Origin: Chrysomallon squamiferum
Taxonomy: Eukaryota; Mollusca; Gastropoda; Neomphalida; Peltospiridae
Length of the DNA stretch: 64,000 bases
Assembly: GCA_012295275.1 (NCBI GenBank)
Contig: CM022670.1
Span: forward strand, 19,252,698-19,316,697
Direction of reading: 5' to 3'
Made by a program: the position numbers and the translations under genes. Position 1 is the stretch's first letter, and each line of letters starts with the position of its first letter. The notes beneath the pieces are model-generated. The model was not told the DNA's origin. It worked only from the letters and a program-made list of their open reading frames with translations, and searched no databases. Shown piece after piece: positions 54,534-64,000 of the stretch.

Positions 54534-57500
54534 GAGTGTAACGGGTCCTCTGTGTATCACCTCCAATTTCTGCTGCAAAGACTTTGACATCGTAAATCTC
54601 AGGTACTTTTTCTCTATCCAAAACAGCAACATTCCTTATGATACCTGATGATTTATCAATTCTGAAGTATCTTCCCTGTACAATTCCTCCTGATTTTATT
54701 TCTGTGAGATAATATTCCACATGTACTCCTGATCTTGAAGGTGTTGCATGTACAGAGGCAACACTTGATCCCGCATGTTTGTTCTCAAGTATGTTCCCAG
54801 AAAATGAACTCCTAGTGAAAATTGGGCCTGATGGTGTTGGTGACATTACAAGAATGGTGAATGTCATTGTTGTTGACTGAGCACCAAGAACATCACTGTT
54901 TCCATGATCTCTGGCTATTACTGTTATACTGTAAGTGGAAACTGACTGAGACAAATACCCAGTCAAGGACAATTTTCCATCTGATTTGAGTGAAAACTTG
55001 GATGCTGGGTCATATTTCATTTCAAAGGTCACTCTTCCATTTTCACCAATATCTGCATCTGTAGCTTTGATGGTTTCAAAAACACCAGAAGCTGCTGTAG
55101 ATAGAATGACAAGAGTATCCAATGATTTAAAAACAGGTTTGTTGTCATTTATGTCCTGGACTATGACAGTTACTATCTTCTGTGATGTCAATCTGTCTGA
55201 TACTGGAATTGCCTGGTCTGTAGCAATGACTGTGATTTTTATCACCGCAGCCTCTTCTCTGTCCAATGGTTTTTTGATGAAGATATCACCAGTAGTTGAA
55301 CCTATTCTAAAATTATCACCAGCAGGGTCCTGCTTGGCAATTTTATACATTATCTTAGCATTATTACCCACATCCTTATCAGTTGCTTTAGCAGTTGCAA
55401 TTTTGGAATCTACAGTACCACCTTCAGAAATTATGACAGAAATAGGGCTGGATGAAAATTGTGGACTATTGTCATTTACATCTTCAACAATAACCACAAA
55501 GTTCAGTGATGATTCAAGTGAAGGACTCCCAGCATCAGAGGCAACAATTTTTAAATCATATCGTTGTCTCTGTTCAAAGTCAAGCTGTTTGTTTAAATAC
55601 ATTTTTCCTGTGTTAGTATCAAGATTGAAGGTCATGTCCTCATTTCCTGAAGCAATACTGAAAAATACCACAGCATTATTAGCCATGTCTTTGTCAGTAG
55701 CTCCAAACTTAGTAATGAGTTCTCCAGGCCTTACTGATTCTAAAATACTAACTTGAGATCCATAGCTAGTAATCTGTGGTCTGTTGTCATTAACATCTGT
55801 CACAGATATCAGCATAGTAGTTGATGCACTGAGCTGCACATTTTCACCTGTGTCAGAAACAAGAATTATCAGCTCATATTTGTCCTTTGTTTCCCTATCC
55901 AGCTGTCCTTGAAGCAGTATCTGGCCAGTGGTCTGTTCTATACTGAACATGTTGTCATCATTTCCACTCTGTATGATGTAAGATAAAGCAGCATTGGAAC
56001 CACTATCTGCGTCAGTGGCTGTGATCTTTTTAATAGGTGAACCTCTTCTAGCGTTTTCTTCAACAGACTGGGTATATGTTTGTCTTGCAAACACTGGGGA
56101 ATTGTCATTGTCATCAGTGACATAAACATAAACCAGCACTTTGTCCTGTAACCTCTTCAAACCATTGTCAGTGGCAGTGATCTTCAATGTAAAATAGTTT
56201 TTTCCATCCACCTTTAGCATCTGTTCTCTGTCAAAATATTTCTTGGTATAGACTGTACCTTTCTGAACATCAACATAAACATTCTCCTCATCCTCATCAA
56301 CAGAGTAAGTTAGCTCAGCATTTCTACCCGAATCAGCATCAAATGCTTTGACAATTCCTATAAATGTATTAGCAGGCATATTTTCTTTAACATAAAAATA
56401 GTAAGAAGCATTATTAAATTTTGGTCGATTGTCATTGTCATCCAGAATATGGATTGTGATGTTAGCTGTAGAACTTCTTGACATGGCACCATGATCCCTG
56501 ACTACTACTGAAAGAAAATATAAATCCTTTTCTTCTCGATCAAGACTGTGAGCAACAAACAATGTACCATCAGGAAAAATGCCGAATTTTTGTCTCGGTT
56601 GCCATTAGTGATATTAAAAGAAATCCTTCCATTAACACCAAAGTCTGCATCAGATGCCAACAGTTTGAAAACTGGCTCATTTACTGGTTTTGACTCATAG
56701 ATAGAAATTTCATACTGATTCCTGGGGAACACTGGCGTATGGTCATTGATATCTTCTATATGAATGGTAATATCAATGGAAGAAGACAGCTGTGGAGTAC
56801 CAGCATCAGTAGCAGACACAGTCAGCTTAAAAGAGTTTCCAACAGCTAAGTTACTGACAGGTTTAGCCAGATATATAACACCTGTTGTTGAGTTGATTTT
56901 GAATACACTGTCTGCATTTGAGGTTAAGGAATATGAGACTATAGAATTTGGACCTGCATCTATATCTATTGCTTTTGCAAAAAATATATTGAAACCAATT
57001 GGCCAATTTTCTATTACTGTTGTTTCAAATGTGGTTGTCAGAAACTTGGGAGCATTATCATTTATATCTGTAATTTCAACCCTGACAGTGGTTTCTCTAA
57101 ATCGGGAACCAGAGCTTGCTGCCACTTTCAGTTCATAGGATGCCTGTTTTTCACGGTCAACTGGCTTGTTTGTTGTTATTACTCCACTGTTTCGATCTAT
57201 AGAAAAAATGTTCATGGGGTCTCCAGCAATGATTGCATAGGTTATTTTGTTTCCATTTAAACTTCTTCCAGTCACCTGACCAAGCCTATGTGGTCTGAAG
57301 ACTGCAGCAGAATCATCCTCAGCAATAGAGAAGCTGTAGCTCCGGCCATCAAACACTGGTGGAACATCATTTGCATTTGCAATTACAACTTCAACAACAG
57401 CATCAGATGATGATGGCCTACCTCCACCATCAGTTGCTCTGACATTTAACTGGTAAAATGATTTTGTACTGCGACTTAGTGTTCTAGTGGTAGTTATCCA

Positions 57501-59726
57501 GCCATTGCTTCTATCAATGGTGAAGCTGTTGTAGTTGTTGCCTATGAATGAATAAGTAACTTTCCCATTGATTGATTCATCAGGATCATGAGCAGAGACT
57601 TGGACAACTTGAACACCAGAGGGTTGGTTTTCTAAAACACTAGCAAAATACTGATTGGGTCGAAAATCTGGAGAATTGTCATTCACATCCTTCACCTTTA
57701 ACTGAACTTCAGCTGTAGCAAATAAAACTGGGACACCTTCATCATGTGCTACAACTGCTATTCTATAGAAAGAAATATCTTCTCTGTCAAGTGGTTTGGC
57801 TGTAGTTATGTGACCATTATTTTGCAAGAGGAATGTATTGGGGTAGAGATTTTCAACACTGGAATGAAATTCATAAATAACTGATCCATTCTTTCCACTG
57901 TCAGAATCAGTTGCCAGCACAGTCACAACATCAGTTCCTGTAGGCAAGTTCTCATTCAAGATCTTTTCATAAACAGGCTTACTAAAATGTGGAGTTTCAT
58001 CATTTTCATCAAGAATGTTCACTGTCAGCTTTGTGTAATTTCTAAAAGATTGGGAACCACCGTCTTGTGCAGAAATATTCAAAACCACACTGCTCAAACG
58101 TTCATGGTCCAGATTTGTTGTTGTTGTCACAAGACCTGTGGTAGAATCAATGTCAAACCATCCGAGATCATTGCCAGAAATAATGGAATAAGTCAGCTGG
58201 GAATTGAGACCAGAATCACCATCTACTGCAAGGACACTTTCTACAAAACTACCTGGAAGTGATAATTCACTGAGCTCAGCTTTGTATTCTTTCTTTTTAA
58301 ATTCAGGGACATGGTCATTTGCATCACTGACCATGATTATTAAGAATGCTGTTGAACTTCTAGGTGGGTATCCATGGTCCACTGCATGGAGGGTCAAATT
58401 GTACTTACCCACTTTTTCACGATCAAGATGTCCGACAACTTTGATCAAATTTAGATTCAGTAGTGAGTATGTGGTCAGTTTAAAATGACCAAGTTGGTTG
58501 CCTCCAGTGATGGTCAAGGATGCTTCCCCATTGATGCCAACATCCAGGTCTTGTATGCTCACAGAAGCTACAGTAATTCCAGGCTGAACATTTTCATCAA
58601 CAGAAGAATATTCTTTATTTTGATCAGGATAATGTGTAATGAGTATAACTGGATTATGATTGTTTTCATCAATGATGTCCACTATCACATAAGCTCTTCC
58701 AGAAAATGATGGTGTCCCTCTGTCAAATGCTTCAACTGTGATGCGACAACTCTTGGGATTGCAGTTGGGGTCAGAACCGCATTTTCTGGAACAGCTCAGA
58801 GGAGTCACAAGAGTTCTAATGACTCCTGTTCTTTCTTCAATAGTAAACTGACCACTTTCATCTGTTTGTATTCGGTAGCCTATTTCAGCATTTAATCCAA
58901 TGTCACCATCGGTTGCTAGGACCTTAACAACAAGTGTACCGACTGGTGCACTCTCATTTATTTTTGGGTTATACTCACTGGGATTGAATGTAGGTGATTT
59001 GTCGTTGATGTCTGATATTGTGATATTTACTAAAATGTAACCCTCCTTGGGTGGTGTTCCCATATCCCATGCTGTGATGTTCAACTGATAAAAATCTAAA
59101 ACCTCACGATTCAGATCACCTTTGACTTCAAGATACATAAATGGTGTTTCATCATTTGGCTCAAGCAATCGAAACTTGCCATCATCATTTCCTGATTTTA
59201 TTGTGTAAGATGAAATTGTCCCATTCAAACCATTGTCATTGTCTCTAGCTGTCAACATGAGCTGTTGGAAACCATATTTAGCATGTTCAGGAATAGCTAT
59301 GTTAATACTTTGTTCCTGAAATTCTGGATGGTTGTCATTAATATCCAAAACTTGAATTAAAACGTCTACTGGATGTGCTGGCTGTCCGGTTTTAGTTCCT
59401 AATATAAATATATTTAGTAGCGTCTGTGTTAATAATTCTCTGTCGATTACAATTTTTGTTGTAATAACACCTGTCATACGATTCAATGAAAAAAACTGCG
59501 ATTGTTCCTGAAGATTATAAACATATCCACTACGAACTGGAATCTTCCCTACAAGAGTCCCAATCGGCAATTCTTCTTGAATGGACATTTTTATACTGTC
59601 ACCTGGGGCTTCGCCCTGTCCGAATTTTACTAAAAATTGCAACAAAATGATGCAAATAACGTGGCATCGTGTCATGGTGGTGAGTTTCTTCTGCTTGGGT
59701 GCCTGCACCAAAGCCATTTTCACCAT
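54532..59726 (-). CDS. ds/DCHS1-like: Dachsous-type protocadherin (protocadherin-16), N-terminal giant exon
   Basis: A large cell-surface cadherin; family members bind Fat on the neighbouring cell and act in planar polarity and Hippo growth control. The exon encodes about 1,732 residues once one missing base is allowed for. The first ATG (59726) has G at -3 and +4 and an in-frame TAG two codons upstream. ATG at 59675 (Met18) has ACC before it and directly starts a signal peptide with an ICIILLQFLV core. Cadherin repeats follow from about residue 45. Linkers ending EC1-EC9 lie near residues 128, 239, 352, 468, 572, 680, 784, 887 and 992, mostly DxND-type, with LDRE and DxD calcium motifs. EC10-EC15 and half of EC16 lie in the second frame (56590-54532). 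The Dachsous assignment rests on the short EC1, the EC2 'REVLDFYQLNI' region, the cysteine insertion in EC3 and the EC16 'VEYYLTEI' segment, compared from memory with fly Ds. The exon ends in phase 0 after Gln at a GTAAGT donor. The remaining repeats, transmembrane helix and tail are absent from the window. Confidence 0.9.
56581..56595 (-). other. One-base frame break inside Dachsous EC10
   Basis: Reading from 59726, the frame is cadherin-like through residue 1047 (codon 56588-56586). It then runs into about 26 non-cadherin residues and a stop near 56505. The continuing cadherin sequence, starting with a 'FGIFPDGTLFVAHSLDRE' match, is in the -1 frame. The break falls at or next to a five-A run on the minus strand (T5 at 56587-56591). 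Restoring one base there would give the usual Dachsous 'FGIFPDG' strand. A homopolymer sequencing error, a real null allele or ribosomal frameshifting could each explain it. A canonical slippery heptamer is not present: the site reads C-AAA-AAT. Confidence 0.88.
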
Positions 59727-60258
59727 ATCCTATGAACCCAGGCCACTACTTCTACAGCCACGCTATATTGTGAACACACCTACCTGTAAATTACCTGTCC
59801 CATTCGGCGTACCTTGCCGGACAAATATATTTCCCCATCAACATATATGAAATATAGGCGGCAAGGTGAGGTAACCACAGACTGCAGACATATTCATATT
59901 GATAAACTCGTCCGGTTGTACACGACACCCCCAACAAAACTGATTTCCTTTCCAAAAACAAAACGAACTAACTATTTTGTCGCTGAAAGAAAAATCACCT
60001 TAGTTTTCCGATTCCGTGAGCTCTTTCACGATCAAATGCCACTGACTGGGCAATAGTAGTCACACATTAAATTACACCACATAGTTTTAATCACTCAACG
60101 AACAATTTGAATTACTTCCTTTATATATCCATCTTTTTACCAGAAAAGTTCGTGTAACATTAGAATAAAGTAAAACCACTACATTTTTTCTAAACATCGC
60201 TTACTCCATGCACTTCTTCTCTTCACACTTGATGGCAAATGCGTGCAGCATTTACCCT

Positions 60259-60266
60259 GACGTCAC
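60259..60266. promoter_or_regulatory. Perfect CRE palindrome (TGACGTCA) upstream of Dachsous
   Basis: A full CREB/ATF palindrome lies about 530 bp upstream of the Dachsous start. It sits in the least AT-rich part of the intergenic region, next to CCACGCC (a KLF/Sp-type box, about 60272) and several CpG dinucleotides. Eight-base matches can arise by chance, but the setting is promoter-like and fits the 5' end of the minus-strand gene. Confidence 0.4.
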
Positions 60267-60541
60267 AGAAACCACGCCTTTTCTGTTTGACGGACAGCTG
60301 TGATAGCGTGTAGGATTAGTTGTCAAACGGTAGTCATGTACACATGTGGTTTAGCCACTCCCACAAGAAGAAAATTTTGTCCTCGGACTACTAACGTAGT
60401 TTTATGAATCTGGTCAGATTAAAAACAAATAATCGCGAAAAGATGATAAAATTATTAGTTTCACATTAAGAATTAAATTGTAAACTTTGAATAACTAAAT
60501 AAATACATACACATATATAACAGTCGAAATTATTTCAGTTT

Positions 60542-60559
60542 GAGAGAGAGAGAGAGAGA
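60542..60559. repeat. (GA)n microsatellite
   Basis: Nine GA dimers in the intergenic region. GA tracts can bind GAGA-type factors, but nothing else supports that here. Confidence 0.85.
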
Positions 60560-61131
60560 TTATTTGGTTAATATATTTTTCAAGATTTATTTCTAGAAGG
60601 TTACTGAAGATATGTGCATACACATATATGTATATATGTATATATGAATAGATACATACATGCACGTTCATGTGTATACATGTATTAATACATAGGTATT
60701 TAATTTGTAAGCTTGCATACTAGAGTTGTTTATTTCCACCTGATTGTTCTGTCTGTGTCTTAATTTGTCTGCCTGCAGTTTTTAAAGCTTACAAAGCAGG
60801 TACAGTTTAATAAACAGTAATCGCATCAGCTTAGAATGTAGTGATCAAGGTGTTTGTATAAACTGCGATATAAATATATAAACTGAAGGGATCAATATTT
60901 AGATAGATGGACAGGTAAACGGTGGTATAAAGAGAGAAAGTGCAGTGTTATGGTATTAGTACTGTCATTGCTAGACTCGAGTGTTTGTACGGTAATTCGT
61001 TCAGATTGGTCCGCTGGGTATCTAACGCTTAGTTTTACTGTACAACGGAGGAAACGTACGAACAAGAAACTCATTAGCAGCTGCTAATTAAATAAAAAAG
61101 CTACAAAAGGATTAAGAATAAAGTAACAATT

Positions 61132-61180
61132 AAAAAAAAAAAAAAAAAAAAAAATGAAATAACAAGTATGTTCGATTAAA

Positions 61181-61229
<49 letters not shown>

Positions 61230-61246
61230 TAAATAAATAAATAAAT
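61132..61246. repeat. Poly-A, (AAT)n and (AAAT)n cluster
   Basis: A23 (61132-61154), then an AAT tract (61180-61227) that grades into AAAT. Confidence 0.95.
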
Positions 61247-61629
61247 AGAAACTATTTAAAACAGTAACTGTATTTAGTTAAAAAGGTGAGTATTCGAATT
61301 TGTTAAAATAAATTAATGTTTAATTCACATGATTCGTGTACGTAGGCTGTGTGCTTTGAAAAATGGATTTAAAAGTGAAAATGTATTTCATTCAGTTATC
61401 TTAGCTGTGTGTTGGGTGTGTTTTAATACTATAAAACATTGTCTCTGTTTACATCTCGGCGTTAAATTAATTCAAGTAAAATGACAGAATAAAATAATTA
61501 CTTAATTACCGTTGTATGTATTTATTTATTTATTTATTATTTTTAAACGATGAATTATTATTACTATTATTAAAAAATATAATTTTTAGGATTTTATTTT
61601 AAAAGGACTAAACATTCGTTCTTTATGAA

Positions 61630-61662
<33 letters not shown>

Positions 61663-61685
61663 ATTATTATTTTATTATTATTATT
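61630..61685. repeat. (GT)n followed by (TTA)n
   Basis: About fourteen GT dimers directly adjoining an interrupted TTA tract. Confidence 0.93.
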
Positions 61686-62318
61686 TAAAACAAAGAAAAA
61701 AGAATGGCCACAATACAAGAATAAGGTATAATTTGTGTACAAGCTTCTTTTTGTGTTTCTTTCTTCTTTCTGGTACTTTGCTGTTGATAAACAGCAGCAG
61801 ACCGGTGCAGTGAAACACAAACTTTCTACTTGTTTGTTTGCCTGAACTAGAACTGTTTAAAGTAACGATTTGTCGAGAGAATATCAATAAGCGAAGTTTA
61901 CTCGAGCGGTAACAATTGGCCCCCGGCAGCGATAAAAACATTGATAATCCGCGATTTATAGAACTCAGGTTAACCCTCTCAAAGAGGATGCATGCAGATT
62001 TGTTTTATCTACAGGACTGTTTTAACACGGGATGTTTGACGAACAAAGGTGCGATCGAGTCGACCTTAATAAAGGTGTACAATGAACATTGTTTCATTCT
62101 GATTTTAATTAAATAATTAATACGAGTTTCAGTGCAAGCTAAAAAGTTATGGTTTTAGAAATAAATACCTATTTCTATACGAAATGTGTGTGTGTGTGTG
62201 TGTACAAGAATGCAGGTATATAACTCAGGACGTTAACTTGAAAGTAAATAATCATCAGAATGAATTAGATGGATGAACATGAGAATGCATCATTATAGCC
62301 ACGTGGATTCTGGAGACC

Positions 62319-62450
62319 AAAAAAAAAAAAAAAAAAAAAACCGAAAATAAACAGCAATAAAACAGCAGCAAGAACAACAGCAACAAAGAAAGAAACAAAG
62401 AAAGAGAGAGAGAGAGAGAAAAAAAAAAAGAAAGAAAAGAAAGGAAGAAC
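62319..62450. repeat. Poly-A and purine-rich (GAAA)/(GA)n tract
   Basis: A22 at 62319-62340, then a nearly pure purine stretch with GA9-type repeats at about 62400-62420. Confidence 0.9.
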
Positions 62451-63051
62451 CATACAAGCAAACAAAATCTTACAGGAAAGACAAACAAACACTCCCCTCA
62501 AATATCTCCGAAAAGACCATGGCTTGATCAAGCTATCGATACAGAAGATATATCTCATAAAACAGAGTGAAAAAACAACAACAAATAAACAAAATAATCA
62601 AATACTGATCGACAAAATGTGTAGTGAATGCAGACACATTTGATTTTATGTTTATCATTGTTTTTCGTTTATTCATTTCCATACACCAGTAACTTCTTAT
62701 TGAATACTGTTAAGATAAATATAAATTTGACAATAAAACTGTATTAAAAAATATAATAATAATAATAATAATAATAAGTAAATAAATATAATTTAAAAAA
62801 AATGTATTAATAAAGACTAGGGACTCAATCTTTTATGACTTGTTTTATGGACTATTACTTGACAGTCCAGGGGAACAAACTCTTGTTATTCTATTAATAA
62901 TCATTTTCTATCATTTATAATAAATTATGATATTTAATTACATAATTACATAAATGTATGATTGAGGTATGGTCCGTCTAAAAAATATAATGTCTGGAAA
63001 TAGACATTCCGCAACAATTCAAATACTTCGTCTGCTGGAGTACTTGCTGAT

Positions 63052-63068
63052 TACCCATAATGCAACAG
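63052..63068 (+). promoter_or_regulatory. ZNF143/Staf-like promoter motif
   Basis: The string TACCCATAATGCAACAG matches most positions of the ZNF143/Staf consensus (CCCRNMATSC core intact). It lies about 140 bp upstream of the ATG at 63208, where such sites occur in housekeeping promoters of animals. This is a motif match only; no TATA box is evident in a convincing position. Confidence 0.4.
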
Positions 63069-63207
63069 TCATCATGTCAGCCTTCGCAAGAAGGAAATGA
63101 CACTGTAGATGGAAATAATCATATTTAGTGTTACTGAAGGAAACCAATTAATTAAGAGAGTATATTTTGAACATTATATAAACATTACTGCACTGTAGTA
63201 GCCAGAA

Positions 63208-63323
63208 ATGGCTACTGCGCAGTTTCTTCAAACCAGGAGTCAGGTTGATTCCTTTTTGCGCTCCAGAGATCTTTCAGATAAATTTTATGATTTATTCCGT
63301 GTGAAAGATGATTCTCACAACAA
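63208..63323 (+). CDS. First coding exon of an unidentified gene
   Basis: ATG at 63208 has G at -3 and G at +4. It opens 38 complete codons plus two bases, ending at an AA|GTAAGTG donor (GT at 63324-63325). The encoded N-terminus begins MATAQFLQTRSQVDSFLRSR and continues into a hydrophilic, helix-prone segment rich in Asp, Arg, Lys and Phe. It has no signal peptide or membrane segment. The exon is clearly less AT-rich than its flanks. I do not recognise the family. It would be a soluble cytoplasmic or nuclear protein if the start is right. It is transcribed away from Dachsous, and its next exon is not visible before 64000. Confidence 0.6.
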
Positions 63324-63850
63324 GTAAGTGTTTAAATTATTATTTTTTATAAATTACCGATTCATGTAAATGCCGAGCATACAATATAAGCATTTGTAAT
63401 TTTAAGTTGCAGCCATGCATAACACTAGAACACGTACAAGCAACCTACTTTCATCTTCATCAGTTCATGTCTGCCAGTTGAATAGATCTAAGCGCTTTCT
63501 GAATATTACATTTTGAAAGCACAGATTTATATAAATGATTCCATCATTCATTTCCAGAAGGTACATCCAGTGTAAAAGGAAATTATACTTAATAATTTTT
63601 TAAATATATGCAGGCTAATGAATATTTCAGTTTAGAAACATTCAGATTCATACTATATTGCATACATAATGATAATATACTATTACTATTGATCACTTTC
63701 ATACTCTGTCAGTGATAAAAGCAAATATTATATTTAAAAGTTTTAATCTAACATAACATATAATGCTATGATCTAAGTGTAAAATTGTGCTAGTGCTAAA
63801 GGATTGTGATTAACAATTTGCAGAGGCTTTCTGTTGTTAGTTGATAGATA

Positions 63851-63912
<62 letters not shown>

Positions 63913-64000
63913 GTTTAATGTAAGCATTAACAATAACAATTTTTATCTGCAAGTTTGAAAATGTTTTTTTCTTATTTAAATTAGAATGGAAACATAATAA
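63324..64000 (+). other. Inferred first intron of the plus-strand gene (partial)
   Basis: The intron starts with GTAAGTG and runs off the window. It holds AT-rich sequence and a long TG microsatellite; I see no acceptor followed by coding sequence. Confidence 0.5.
63851..63909. repeat. (TG)n microsatellite
   Basis: About 29 TG dimers with one early C, in the first intron of the plus-strand gene. Confidence 0.97.

Larger units (their letters stand above)
59727..63207. other. Head-to-head intergenic region of the two genes
   Basis: The 3.5 kb separates the divergent starts. The part at 59727-60420 is richer in CpG and probably holds the Dachsous 5' UTR and promoter; a possible donor-like 'ACAG|GTAATT' on the minus strand near 59790-59800 could mark a non-coding upstream exon, but this is weak. 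From about 60420 to 62950 the sequence is AT-rich with GA, AAT, GT and poly-A repeats and no gene I can support. Promoter-like sequence returns from about 62990. Confidence 0.55.

Noticed and set aside
54986-55756. 256-codon plus-strand frame opposite the cadherin exon
   Set aside because: It is the antisense shadow of the Dachsous coding sequence, where repeated codon use keeps the opposite frame open.
56581-56595. Micro-intron explaining the frame change
   Set aside because: The two cadherin frames abut within a few bases, leaving no room for a spliced intron.
59581-59850. Plus-strand frame across the Dachsous signal peptide
   Set aside because: Antisense to the coding start and 5' region, with no independent support.

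Overview
This is an AT-rich animal nuclear window of roughly 70-75% A+T by eye. It is full of microsatellites, poly-A/T runs and decayed local duplications, and has no operons or prokaryotic features. The long cadherin coding exon, GT splice donors, very long non-coding stretches and a tRNA-derived SINE-like remnant indicate a metazoan. The style fits an invertebrate with large introns, such as a mollusc, another spiralian or a chelicerate. Nothing in the sequence fixes the phylum.

There are two gene ends, arranged head to head. On the minus strand, 59726 down to 54532 is one 5.2-kb coding exon. It holds the signal peptide and the first fifteen and a half cadherin repeats of a Dachsous/protocadherin-16 protein, the ligand of Fat in planar polarity and Hippo signalling. 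The exon ends at a clean donor (GTAAGT at 54531-54526) in phase 0. A one-base deficit near 56587-56591, inside repeat 10, breaks the reading frame. On the plus strand, 63208-63323 looks like the first coding exon (38 complete codons, then GTAAGT) of a gene I do not recognise. The 3.5 kb between the two starts is the shared upstream region. It carries a perfect CRE palindrome (60259-60266) on the Dachsous side and a ZNF143/Staf-like site (63052-63068) on the side of the other gene.

No further Dachsous exon is recognisable from 54531 down to position 1, so most or all of this 54.5 kb is probably the intron after the giant exon. The remaining repeats, transmembrane helix and cytoplasmic tail would then lie beyond the left edge. 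The stretch holds simple repeats, a SINE-like remnant on the minus strand (about 24190-24322), and at least ten independent decayed local tandem duplications with periods from about 28 to 354 bp. A few less AT-rich blocks with clustered transcription-factor-like motifs (about 9640-10040, 12440-12850, 21010-21330, 25890-26240, 38840-39120) are the best candidates for intronic regulatory elements.

I found no CRISPR array, complete transposon, intact rRNA or tRNA gene, virus-like sequence or clearly novel coding system. The points most worth a second look are the frameshift, the unusual repeat linkers of the cadherin, the tRNA-sized tandem repeat at about 44845-45060, and the widespread local duplications.
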